22,580 bases of DNA from Candidatus Aerophobota bacterium (lineage in GTDB: Bacteria > Aerophobota > Aerophobia > Aerophobales > B3-G15), in NCBI GenBank assembly GCA_030607715.1, contig JAUWJM010000011.1:1-22580 (forward strand), in the 5' to 3' direction. Below the pieces are notes generated by a model that was given only the letters and a program-made list of their open reading frames with translations, ran no database searches and was not told the origin of the DNA. Below, piece after piece: positions 7,380 to 14,674 of this stretch (its first letter is position 1; every line of letters starts with the position of its first letter). The position numbers and the translations under genes are program-made.

Positions 7380-8528
7380 TTACCATCCCCTCCTGATAAT
7401 ATCCTGTCCAAACCTTTCCTGAATTTTATCCAGAGCATCATCTATCCTCTTAAATTTTTCCTCATTCCCTGTTTCCGGGAACAAATATAATTGCCCCTCC
7501 CTTACCTTTATTATATTAGATACTCCTACCCCAACCAGCCTTATTGCTTGATTTTTAATTACCTTCTCCTCGAAAAGCTTTTTTGCAAGATTTCTTATGA
7601 TTTCAGTCGAGTTAGTAGGTATATCAAGAGAGATTTGTCGGGTGATGGTGGTAAAATCAGAAAATCGAACCTTTATCTTCACTGTTTTGGCTCGGAATTT
7701 ATCTTTTCTTAAAGCACTTCCCACCTTTTCACATAATCTGTCAAGAAAGGTCTTGATCTTGTCCGGGTCTTTTAAATCCTTCTCAAAGGTTATCTCCTGC
7801 GAAATAGATTTAACAGGATGATGCGATACTACCGGGCTTTCATCAATACCCCTTGCCAGCCGATAAAGATTTACTCCCTGTTTTCCGAATGTCCTCTTCA
7901 GTTTATTTCTGGGAGTTTTTCTCAGATCACCTATGGTTTGAATATCCATATTATTTAACTTTTCTTCGGTAACCTTGCCAACTCCCCATATTTTAGAGAC
8001 AATAAGGTTCTTTAGAACGTTATCTATCTCATTTTTCCTTATTACCGTAAATCCATTTGGTTTTTGCATCTCTGAGGCTAATTTTGCTAAAAATTTGTTA
8101 GGAGCAACTCCCAATGAGCAGGTAAGGCCGATTTTCTCCTCAATTTCCCTTTTTATCTTTCTGGCTTTGGCGATAGCTGAAGCAAAGTTGTTTGCAGTTT
8201 CGGTTACATCTAAAAAAGCTTCATCTAAAGAGATAGGCTCCACTTTGGGAGTGTAGGATAAAAAAATTTCTCGGATTTTTCTGGAAATTTTCTGATATTG
8301 CTGGAACCTGGGAGAAAGGTATATTCCATCCGGACACAGTTTTCTTGCTTTAGAAATAGGCATAGCGCTTTTTAGGCCATATTTTCTGGCCTCATAAGAA
8401 GCAGTAGCTACGACTCCTCTTCTTCCCAGCCCTCCTACGATAACAGGCTTGCCTTCCAGATCTGGATTATCTAACTTTTCTACTGAGGCAAAGAATGCAT
8501 CCATATCTGCATGAATGATGTAGCGCAT
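7380..8528 (-). CDS. dinB: DNA polymerase IV (Y-family translesion polymerase)
   Basis: 382 aa, a normal length for DinB. The N-terminus MRYIIHADMDAFFASVE gives the metal-binding D8 and the aromatic steric-gate region F12/F13. PISLDEAFLDV provides the second catalytic pair D102-E103. ATASYEARKYG and the helix-hairpin-helix segment (IWGVGKVTEEKLNNMDIQTI) follow, then the little-finger domain. The C-terminus holds QLYLFPE, a plausible clamp-binding (QL.LF) peptide. The enzyme copies damaged templates with low fidelity. The start ATG is at 8528 with AAAGGGTG just upstream. It lies 12 bases after iorB on the same strand, so it is probably co-transcribed with iorAB. I see no LexA-type operator there. 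Confidence 0.95.
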   Translation of the reverse strand: MRYIIHADMDAFFASVEKLDNPDLEGKPVIVGGLGRRGVVATASYEARKYGLKSAMPISKARKLCPDGIYLSPRFQQYQKISRKIREIFLSYTPKVEPISLDEAFLDVTETANNFASAIAKARKIKREIEEKIGLTCSLGVAPNKFLAKLASEMQKPNGFTVIRKNEIDNVLKNLIVSKIWGVGKVTEEKLNNMDIQTIGDLRKTPRNKLKRTFGKQGVNLYRLARGIDESPVVSHHPVKSISQEITFEKDLKDPDKIKTFLDRLCEKVGSALRKDKFRAKTVKIKVRFSDFTTITRQISLDIPTNSTEIIRNLAKKLFEEKVIKNQAIRLVGVGVSNIIKVREGQLYLFPETGNEEKFKRIDDALDKIQERFGQDIIRRGW

Positions 8529-8540
8529 AAAACACCCTTT

Positions 8541-9116
8541 TTACTTAACAGTTTTGCCCGCTTCAAATGCTCTAAGGTTAACCTCAAGAAACTTTTTTGG
8601 AACCAGTTCCCTGATAGTTTCTATAATTACTTTCTCTTTAATGGGCAAATATCTTGTTAGAACACCCAGCATAACAGTGTTAACTGTCATAATATTTCCA
8701 GATTCTCTGGCTAATTTTGCAGCATTTACTGTAATAACATTCTTAAAGACCTTTTTAAACTCATTGATGAGATAATCTACATCTGGATATTTCAGTCCCT
8801 TAGAGGTAACTGAGAAGGGGATAATTTTCTCTGTATTGATTATGGCAACACCATCCCTGGAAAGAAAATGAGAGGATTTAATTGCCTCTGCTGGTTCAAA
8901 TCCTAATAGAGCATTGGCACTACCCTTAGGTATCAGTGGCCCATACCTACATCCAATTCTTATGTGATTTGCCACAGAACCTCCTCGTTGTGCCATTCCA
9001 TGGGTTTCTGCTGCCTTAACAGGTATTCCTTCTCTTGTTGCAGATCTGCCAATAATATTAGAGGCAAGGATGGTTCCCTGACCTCCTACACCAACGATAA
9101 TAAGGTCAAATTTCAT
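8541..9116 (-). CDS. iorB: Indolepyruvate ferredoxin oxidoreductase, beta subunit
   Basis: 191 aa, typical for IorB. The TPP-enzyme gamma-domain signature is clear at the N-terminus: VGVGGQGTILASNIIG, then ETHGMAQRGGSV. With IorA it forms the oxygen-sensitive enzyme that oxidises aryl 2-oxoacids (from Trp, Phe, Tyr transamination) to acyl-CoA, CO2 and reduced ferredoxin in the cytoplasm of anaerobes. The start ATG is three bases beyond the iorA stop, which indicates translational coupling. dinB follows 12 bases later. Confidence 0.94.
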   Translation of the reverse strand: MKFDLIIVGVGGQGTILASNIIGRSATREGIPVKAAETHGMAQRGGSVANHIRIGCRYGPLIPKGSANALLGFEPAEAIKSSHFLSRDGVAIINTEKIIPFSVTSKGLKYPDVDYLINEFKKVFKNVITVNAAKLARESGNIMTVNTVMLGVLTRYLPIKEKVIIETIRELVPKKFLEVNLRAFEAGKTVK

Positions 9117-9119
9117 TTT

Positions 9120-10928
9120 TTATTCCTTAATCTTTATTGAATTAGTTGGGCAAACTTCAGCACATACTCCACATCCAGAGCATTGCTCATTAATCAATGC
9201 CTTTTCCCCATCCCAGCTTATTGCTGGACAGCCAAATTTAATGCACTTCTTACATCCAGTACAGGTATCTGTAACTTTAAATTGTTTTTTTCTTATACCT
9301 GATCTTCTTTCAAAAAGCACACATAATTGCCTGGCAATAATCACTCTAACTCCACTTGCATTCTTTGCTCTCTTAAATGCTTTAATAGATTCGGTTAAAT
9401 TATAGGGATTTATGGTCTCAACATAGTCAACTCCACATCCGCTAACAATTTGTTCAAAGGAAACCCTGTATGTTTTTTTCCCCTGTGCTGTGATGCCTGT
9501 GCCAGGGTGTGGTTGATGTCCTGTCATTGCCGTTGTTCCATTATCAAGGATAACTACCACTATATTGGATTTATTATAAACGGCATTAATAAGGCCAGGA
9601 ATACCCGCATGCAAGAATGTAGAGTCTCCAATGGTGCATACTATGTCCCTATCATCTCCAGATCTGTAAAGTCCAGAAGATACAGTTATGCTTGCTCCCA
9701 TACAGACACAGGTATCCACAGTGCCCATTTGAATGCCTAAGGTATAGCATCCAATATCACCTGGGTAAATAGCATCTTTGCCAAAAACTCTCTTCATGGC
9801 ATAAAAGGTTGCTCTATGAGGGCAACCCGAGCAAAGAACGGGCGGCCTTGGGGGAAGCAACTTTTTTACATCTTTTAGTGCATCTATCTGTCTAAAGGGC
9901 TTTTCTAAAATCTCACTTAGAGCTTTTTTTACCGTATCAACGCAGAACTCCCCAGATTCTGGAATATGATGGGTAAATTTGCCAAATATATGCACATCTG
10001 GATTAGCTTCCTTGGCACACATCATTGAAAACTCCTCCAGAACTGGGTCAAGTTCCTCAACAATTAAAACCTTATCAACATATGCTAAAAGCTTGTTTAC
10101 TAAGTTTCTTGGAGGTGGATAGGTCCCAATTTTTAACAAAGATACGGATAACTTCAAGGAATCTATGGCCTCCTTTGCGTATAAGTAGGAAACTCCTGAT
10201 GCAATAATACCAATTTTTGAATCAGATAGCTCTAACTTGTTCCAGGGCGATCTTTCAAGCTCCGCTTTTATACTATTTTGTTTCTCATTTAGCTTGACAA
10301 CTAATTGACGTGCGTTTGCTGGAATAGCAATCCACTGGGATGGATTTTTTCTAAATTTGTTTAAGTGATTTTTTCTCTCCCTTCTCTCTCCTACTTCTAC
10401 ATTGGACTTTGCATGGGAAATCCTGGTTGTTAAACGAAGCATAGTCGGAATTTTAAATTTTTCCGATAATTTAAATGCACGAAAGGCCATTCTATTTGCC
10501 TCTTGAGGAGATGAAGGATCAAAACAGGGTATTTTAGCAAAACTGGCATATCTTCTTGAATCCTGTTCATTCTGTGATGAGTGAGAGTGAGGATCATCGG
10601 CTACAACGAGCACAAGGCCACCTTTTATTCCAGTGTAGGAAAGCGTCATAAAAGGATCAGCGGCCACATTAAGACCAACATGTTTCATGACCACAGCAAC
10701 TCTTCTACCTCCCCAGGAAGAACCAATCCCATTTTCCAGGGCAACTTTTTCATTTACTGACCACTCCACATAAAATTTGCATCTTTTAGATAATCTAATT
10801 AATTTTTCCATAATTTCTGATGATGGGGTACCAGGATAACCATAGACCCTTTCTACCCCTCCCTGTACTAACCCATATGCAACCGCAGAATTGCCAAGCA
10901 TATACTTTTTTTCAGGCAACTTTGACAC
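9120..10928 (-). CDS. iorA: Indolepyruvate ferredoxin oxidoreductase, alpha subunit
   Basis: 602 aa, the usual IorA size. The N-terminal POR-like domain includes VYGYPGTPSSEIME and EWSVNEKVALENGIG. The central and C-terminal TPP domain includes CSGCPHRATFYAM, GDIGCYTLG and GDSTFLHAGIPGL, with the thiamine-site DNGTTAMTGHQPHPG. The last 50 residues carry two [4Fe-4S] sites, CTGCKKCIKFGCP and CSGCGVCAEVCP. The product channels electrons to ferredoxin. The frame opens at GTG 10928, but the SD (AAAGGGG on the minus strand, 10934-10928) touches that codon. TTG 10919, eight bases from the SD, is the better start and would give a protein three residues shorter. It is first in the iorA-iorB-dinB operon and divergent from the gene at 11072. 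Confidence 0.95.
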   Translation of the reverse strand: MSKLPEKKYMLGNSAVAYGLVQGGVERVYGYPGTPSSEIMEKLIRLSKRCKFYVEWSVNEKVALENGIGSSWGGRRVAVVMKHVGLNVAADPFMTLSYTGIKGGLVLVVADDPHSHSSQNEQDSRRYASFAKIPCFDPSSPQEANRMAFRAFKLSEKFKIPTMLRLTTRISHAKSNVEVGERRERKNHLNKFRKNPSQWIAIPANARQLVVKLNEKQNSIKAELERSPWNKLELSDSKIGIIASGVSYLYAKEAIDSLKLSVSLLKIGTYPPPRNLVNKLLAYVDKVLIVEELDPVLEEFSMMCAKEANPDVHIFGKFTHHIPESGEFCVDTVKKALSEILEKPFRQIDALKDVKKLLPPRPPVLCSGCPHRATFYAMKRVFGKDAIYPGDIGCYTLGIQMGTVDTCVCMGASITVSSGLYRSGDDRDIVCTIGDSTFLHAGIPGLINAVYNKSNIVVVILDNGTTAMTGHQPHPGTGITAQGKKTYRVSFEQIVSGCGVDYVETINPYNLTESIKAFKRAKNASGVRVIIARQLCVLFERRSGIRKKQFKVTDTCTGCKKCIKFGCPAISWDGEKALINEQCSGCGVCAEVCPTNSIKIKE

Positions 10929-10996
10929 CCCTTTAGTTTTTAATATAGTGTTAAAAATTACTATTAATTATAAAGGAAAAAGATAAAAAAGCAAAA

Positions 10997-11025
10997 TTGA
11001 CAAATCATTGCTTTATTGGTAAGAT
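10997..11025 (+). promoter_or_regulatory. Sigma70-like promoter for the 11072 gene
   Basis: A perfect TTGACA (10997-11002), a 17-base spacer and TAAGAT (11020-11025); an alternative -10, GATAAT, lies at 11023-11028. This sits in the 143-base divergent gap between iorA and the nucleotidyltransferase gene, followed by an SD (AAAGGGGG) and TTG 11072. On the other strand a TATAAT-like hexamer lies near 10966-10971 and could serve iorA, but its -35 is poor. Confidence 0.6.
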
Positions 11026-11071
11026 AATAAGAAATCTGGACTGATTAGAAAACAATGTAAAGGGGGAAAAA

Positions 11072-11812
11072 TTGAAAGATGTAACAGCAGTAATTTTGGC
11101 AGCAGGGGAAAGTAAGCGGATGAAGTCAAGTTTATCCAAACTTCTTCATTCTCTTGGCCACAGGAGTTTAGTTGAGTTTCCTGTTGATAGTTGTATTAAA
11201 AGTGGGATAGGTAAAATAATTGTTGTAGTGGGGCATCAATCCGAAGAGATAAGGTATGTTTTAGGAGAAGATCTTGAATATGTTTATCAGGAAAAAAGAT
11301 TGGGTACGGGAGATGCTGTCAGAAGAGCCACTCCTTTTTTAAAAGACATTAAGGGAGAATTGGTAGTTCTTCCTGGGGATGCACCTTTTATTACCCCTTC
11401 CGTATTAAAAGAGTTGGTTCATCATCAAAGAGAAAGAAGGCCAGCAGCTACTGTTTTAACAGCTCTCTTGCCTGATCCGAGTTACTATGGGAGGATTATC
11501 CGCAATGGCTATGAATCAGTGAAAAAAATTGTGGAAAGCAGAAATGCCTCCTTGCAGGAGCTCCAGATTAAGGAAATTAACTCAGGGATTTACTGTTTTG
11601 ATCCTGAAGAACTTCTTCCCACTCTTTTTCATCTTCAACTTAATCAGGTTAGTAAAGAGTACTATCTAACTGATGTAATAGAGCTATTTTCCCAGCAAGG
11701 ATCTCGAGTAGAAGCTCTCAGGGTAGATGATCCCTGGATAGTCAAGGGAGTGAATACTCCTGGAGAATTAGAAAGAGCCTATGAGATACTAAGAGATAGG
11801 GAAAATAATTAG
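11072..11812 (+). CDS. GlmU-type nucleotidyltransferase without the acetyltransferase domain
   Basis: 246 aa, starting at TTG 11072 behind AAAGGGGG. It carries the GlmU uridylyltransferase motifs in order: LAAGESKRMKSSLSKLL (residues 9-25), QEKRLGTGDAV (73-83), LPGDAPFITPSVL (100-112), EINSGIYCFD, YYLTDVIELF and GVNTPGELERA. Such enzymes join sugar-1-phosphate and NTP to NDP-sugar and PPi. Full GlmU is about 450 aa with a C-terminal left-handed beta-helix acetyltransferase. Here the protein stops after the pyrophosphorylase domain, with no hexapeptide repeats before or after the stop at 11810-11812. It is either a stand-alone UDP-GlcNAc pyrophosphorylase-like enzyme or a specialised NDP-sugar synthase. 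The MITE-like element begins eight bases after its stop. Confidence 0.82.
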   Translation: MKDVTAVILAAGESKRMKSSLSKLLHSLGHRSLVEFPVDSCIKSGIGKIIVVVGHQSEEIRYVLGEDLEYVYQEKRLGTGDAVRRATPFLKDIKGELVVLPGDAPFITPSVLKELVHHQRERRPAATVLTALLPDPSYYGRIIRNGYESVKKIVESRNASLQELQIKEINSGIYCFDPEELLPTLFHLQLNQVSKEYYLTDVIELFSQQGSRVEALRVDDPWIVKGVNTPGELERAYEILRDRENN

Positions 11813-11820
11813 ATTAGAAT

Positions 11821-11956
11821 GGGGTCAAATCTTTATTATTGACAAAGATAATTATCGATACAACATAATAGGGAGGAAAAATAAAGAAGGGTAAGAATTT
11901 AGAGGCTTTATTTGATAAAATTAACAAAGATTTGTCAATAATAAAGATTTGACCCC
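11821..11956. mobile_element. 136-bp MITE-like element with perfect 26-bp terminal inverted repeats
   Basis: Bases 11821-11846 (starting GGGGTCAAATC) are the exact reverse complement of 11931-11956 (ending GATTTGACCCC). The 84 bases between hold no ORF. There is no obvious target-site duplication. It fits a non-autonomous element mobilised in trans; similar GGGGTCA-type ends occur beside REP-associated (IS200/IS605-like) transposases, though no transposase is in this window. It lies between the GlmU-like gene and the alcohol dehydrogenase gene. Confidence 0.75.
11839..11869 (+). promoter_or_regulatory. Possible outward promoter carried by the MITE-like element
   Basis: TTGACA (11839-11844) lies within the left inverted repeat, and CATAAT (11864-11869) follows after a long 19-base spacer. 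Read rightward it would feed the alcohol dehydrogenase gene at 11989. The spacing is longer than ideal, so this is tentative. Confidence 0.25.
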
Positions 11957-11976
11957 TTTTAAAACCCCTTTTAAAA
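11953..11976. repeat. Tandem 12-bp duplication CCCCTTTTAAAA x2
   Basis: Copies at 11953-11964 and 11965-11976 are identical, and the first begins with the CCCC end of the MITE-like element. It lies directly upstream of the dehydrogenase SD (AGAGGTG, 11978-11984) and may mark the insertion junction or slippage there. Confidence 0.7.
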
Positions 11977-11988
11977 AGAGGTGTAAAA

Positions 11989-13089
11989 GTGATGAAAGCG
12001 GCTTTTTTATATACAGATAGAGCAAGACATATGGGAATTGAAAATGTTATAAAGCCAATTTGTGGGTCAAATGATGTCTTAGTAAAAGTTAATGCTTGTG
12101 CTATCTGCGGGACAGATGGGAGAATGTATGAAGGAACAAAAGATGTTACTAAAGGATTTGTCCCTCAGATTAAAGGATACGGTGAAGGTAAATTTATCAT
12201 AGGTCATGAAATTGTAGGAACTGTAGAAGAGATTGGTTCTAAAGTTAAGAACACTGATTATAAAATTGGAAGCAAAGTGATTCTGGTTACCTCGGTAGGC
12301 TGTGAAAAAAAAGAGTGCCGGCCATGCAGGGAAGGAAAATATAATATGTGCCCGAATAATCGTCCTATTGGTTACTATCGCCCCGGTGGCTTTGCTGAAT
12401 ATATATTAGTTCAGGAGGCTGCTGTCAGGCAACATGCCATAATACCTGTCCCGGAAGACTGTACTGTTTCAGATAAGCACTTAGCAATGGTTGAGCCGCT
12501 TTCCTGTGTAATAAATGGTCAAAATTACCTGAACATTAAACAGGGAGAATATGTTACTGTAGTAGGAGCAGGTCCCATTGGTTTAATGCATGGCCTGCTG
12601 GCAAAGAGCAAAGGTGCCAGGGTTATATTAGCTGAGTATTCTCCAACAAGGCTTGCTACTGCTAAGGAGTTTGGTTTTGAGCATTACATTGCTACTAAAG
12701 ATATTGATTTAGTAGAGGCAGTTCTGAATCTAACCAATGGAGAAGGAACAGATGTAGGAATAGTTGCTTGTTCGGTAAATAAGGTTGCCGAGGACCTTTT
12801 AAGGGCGATGGCAATGATGGGTAGATTAAGTTTTTTTGCTGGTTTCTCCAAAAAAGATTCTATTTTAAAATTAGATGGGAATATTATTCACTATAAAGAG
12901 GTATCTATTTATGGAGCATTTGCCTCCTATAGAGCGCAATTTGAAGAAGCTTTAAAGTTAATTGTTGCTAAGAAAGTACTTATGGATAAAATAGTTACTC
13001 ATACTTTTCCCCTGATGGCAATAGTTGAGGCAATGGAAAAAATGTTAGATAAGGAAGGAAATGCTTTAAAAGTGGTTATAGAACCTTGA
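11989..13089 (+). CDS. Zinc-dependent medium-chain alcohol dehydrogenase (sorbitol/threonine dehydrogenase-like)
   Basis: 366 aa with two adjacent starts, GTG 11989 and ATG 11992; the SD AGAGGTG at 11978-11984 favours ATG. Numbering from the GTG, catalytic zinc ligands are C40 (CAICGTD), H73-E74 (IGHEIVG) and the E169 region. A structural zinc lobe has C105, C110, C113 and C121. The Rossmann motif GAGPIG spans 193-198, and the acidic AEY at the end of strand 2 suggests NAD over NADP. These enzymes oxidise secondary alcohols of polyols or amino-hydroxy acids in the cytoplasm. The exact substrate cannot be read from the sequence. It heads the catabolic cluster but is separated from the transporter by 330 bases of repeat-rich DNA, so shared transcription is likely but not certain. 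Confidence 0.88.
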   Translation: MMKAAFLYTDRARHMGIENVIKPICGSNDVLVKVNACAICGTDGRMYEGTKDVTKGFVPQIKGYGEGKFIIGHEIVGTVEEIGSKVKNTDYKIGSKVILVTSVGCEKKECRPCREGKYNMCPNNRPIGYYRPGGFAEYILVQEAAVRQHAIIPVPEDCTVSDKHLAMVEPLSCVINGQNYLNIKQGEYVTVVGAGPIGLMHGLLAKSKGARVILAEYSPTRLATAKEFGFEHYIATKDIDLVEAVLNLTNGEGTDVGIVACSVNKVAEDLLRAMAMMGRLSFFAGFSKKDSILKLDGNIIHYKEVSIYGAFASYRAQFEEALKLIVAKKVLMDKIVTHTFPLMAIVEAMEKMLDKEGNALKVVIEP

Positions 13090-13229
13090 AAAAGTGAGAG
13101 GCAAAGGGCAAAAGGTTCAATGTTTAACGTTCAAAATTCTACGTTGATGAGTTAATGGGTAAATACGTGGATGTGTAGAAGAGGTGAAAGGCGAAAGGCG
13201 AAGGACAATTAGTAATAAGTAATAGGTAA

Positions 13230-13310
13230 ACCAGATAGACCGAACAAACCAGACAAACCAGACAAACGAGATAAACGAGATAAGCGAGATAAACCAAACA
13301 AACCAAACAG
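13230..13310. repeat. 9-bp tandem repeat array, nine units
   Basis: Nine consecutive degenerate units on the pattern ACCAGACAA: two exact ACCAGACAA copies, two ACGAGATAA, one GCGAGATAA, two ACCAAACA(A/G), and two more diverged copies at the left end. The period is kept exactly across the array, which indicates slippage-type expansion. Confidence 0.8.
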
Positions 13311-13366
13311 GTTAAAAATAAAAGGCCAGAAAGGAGGTGAAAAATATATAGGACAGTATAGTTTAA

Positions 13367-13386
13367 AAAGTTCCCTTCGGAACTTT
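13367..13386. other. Short hairpin upstream of the binding-protein gene
   Basis: AAAGTTCC, loop CTTC, GGAACTTT: an 8-bp perfect stem, 34 bases before ATG 13421. On the plus strand it is followed by A-rich sequence, not a U-tract, so it is not a terminator for rightward transcription. It would fold in the 5' leader of the transporter mRNA. Confidence 0.5.
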
Positions 13387-13420
13387 CGCAAAAAAATCAA
13401 AAAAATAAAAGGAGAGTAAA

Positions 13421-14434
13421 ATGATGTTACTAAAAAAGGTGAAAGTGGTAGGAGTGGCTTTGTGCGTAATAACAGGCTTGCTTCTTACCTCCAGTGTAGC
13501 TTTGGCCCAAGCGCAAACCATTGACAGATCGGATGACTATTATGCGGTAATATGTCCTTTCTTGAGTTTAGATTATTACGAGGAGTACAAGAGAGCCATC
13601 AAACTGCTTGAAGAAGAATTACCGGGTATCACAGTAGAACTCTTAGGTCCAGCAGACTATGATGAAGAGGCAACGTTTATGTATATAGATCTGGCAATAG
13701 CTAGAGGAGCAGATGGTATTTTGACAATGCCCTGGTCAGAGACCTGGACTCCATATGTTGACAAAGCAGTAGACGCAGGTATTCCGGTTATACTTGTTGG
13801 GGTTGAGATTCCGAGTTCTAAGAGACTTTGCTACATTGGAACAGCCAACTATGTAATGGGACAAAGAGCTGCCGAATGGATAGCTGAAAGAATTGGTTAT
13901 AAAGGTAAAATTGCAGTTATGAGAAGTCCTGCCCTGGCAAATGTTACAGAACGTTGGGAGGGATTTAGAGATGTAATGGAGGAGAAGTATCCTGATATAG
14001 AAATAGTTGCCGATCTTGATCACCAGATGGATTCAGCTATTGGAGCACAAGAGATAGTAGGAGTAGTGCAACGGTGTCCTGACCTGGCAGCAATTTATGG
14101 AGCCGATGGAATCGCAGGTCCTGCATGTGCTATGGGAATAAGAGAAGCAGGGGTACCAAAAGGTTCAGTAGTCGTATTAGGCAGTGACAGAGAAGATGCG
14201 CTTCTTGCTTTAATCGAAGAGGGCGAGATTGCCGGAACAGAGATACAGGGAAGTACTCTGGAAGTTTATTTGGGTGTAAAGATCCTGGATATGTTAAAGC
14301 ATTTCAACGTACAACTCGGTTACGATGATAAAGCTGCAGGAATTACACTTGCTCCTTACAGGATTAACCCAGATGTTGCGTTTATAACCCAGGATAATGT
14401 CAAGTATTTCCGAAGAGGTTATTACAAAGAATAA
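13421..14434 (+). CDS. Periplasmic sugar-binding protein of a CUT2-type ABC transporter
   Basis: 337 aa, with ATG 13421 behind AAAGGAG. Residues 1-29 are a signal peptide: KK at 5-6, a hydrophobic core and ALA before Q30 as a type I cleavage site. There is no lipobox. The mature part has the Peripla_BP_4 / ribose-binding layout: AIARGADGILTMPW, AGIPVILVGVEIP, YIGTANYVMGQRAAEWI, AAIYGADGIAGPACAMGI and VVVLGSDREDALL. This class captures pentoses, hexoses, polyols and related small molecules outside the membrane. Its ligand is not evident. The permease is two genes downstream and the ATPase four downstream, with methyltransferase-like genes between. A 16-bp hairpin directly follows its stop and may raise its mRNA level over the rest. 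Confidence 0.9.
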   Translation: MMLLKKVKVVGVALCVITGLLLTSSVALAQAQTIDRSDDYYAVICPFLSLDYYEEYKRAIKLLEEELPGITVELLGPADYDEEATFMYIDLAIARGADGILTMPWSETWTPYVDKAVDAGIPVILVGVEIPSSKRLCYIGTANYVMGQRAAEWIAERIGYKGKIAVMRSPALANVTERWEGFRDVMEEKYPDIEIVADLDHQMDSAIGAQEIVGVVQRCPDLAAIYGADGIAGPACAMGIREAGVPKGSVVVLGSDREDALLALIEEGEIAGTEIQGSTLEVYLGVKILDMLKHFNVQLGYDDKAAGITLAPYRINPDVAFITQDNVKYFRRGYYKE

Positions 14435-14440
14435 AAGTTT

Positions 14441-14478
14441 TGAAATGTGGTTCAAGTCCGAGCTTGAACCACATTTCA
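14441..14478. other. 16-bp perfect hairpin after the binding-protein gene
   Basis: TGAAATGTGGTTCAAG (14441-14456), a 6-base loop and its exact complement (14463-14478), starting six bases after the stop at 14434. The downstream side is CTAAAATG, with no U-run, so it is probably an mRNA-stabilising or partial-attenuation structure and not a clean intrinsic terminator. The remaining gap to 14674 has no ORF. A TATAAT at 14640-14645 lacks a good -35. Confidence 0.75.
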
Positions 14479-14674
14479 CTAAAATGCTATAATTTTGATC
14501 ATAAGTGTATTATTTTAGACCTTTACACTCATTTTAAACCTCTCCCTTCCTTATTATACTTATTTTTGAGGAGATCCCAGGTCAAAGTCGTGATAAATTA
14601 ATTTTTCTTCGAGTTCCATAAGATCTGAAATATTTCTTTTATAATTTAAACAAAGCTGGTAAGGAGAAATTGTA

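Larger units (their letters stand above)
13090..13420. other. Gene-free, low-complexity intergenic stretch
   Basis: This 331-base gap holds purine-rich microduplications (GAAAGGCGAAAGGCGAAGG near 13187-13205; AGTAATAAGTAATAGG near 13211-13226), the 9-bp tandem array at 13230-13310, an isolated perfect SD at 13331-13340 and a hairpin at 13367-13386. No frame has coding character; the minus-strand frame across the array is only a repeat translation. Confidence 0.7.

Noticed and set aside
11821..11956. Ordinary intrinsic terminator of the GlmU-like gene
   Set aside because: The arms are 26 bp but separated by 84 bases and lack a following U-run, which fits terminal inverted repeats of an element better.
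13230..13310. Possible CRISPR array
   Set aside because: Units are 9 bases and contiguous, with no spacers and no cas genes in the window.
13367..13386. Rho-independent terminator before the binding-protein gene
   Set aside because: The plus strand after the stem is A-rich, not T-rich, and the gene follows at once.
13209..13400. Minus-strand ORF with a Leu-Ser-Arg/Gly-rich repeat protein
   Set aside because: It is a translation of the 9-bp tandem DNA array; it has no SD and no protein character outside the repeat.
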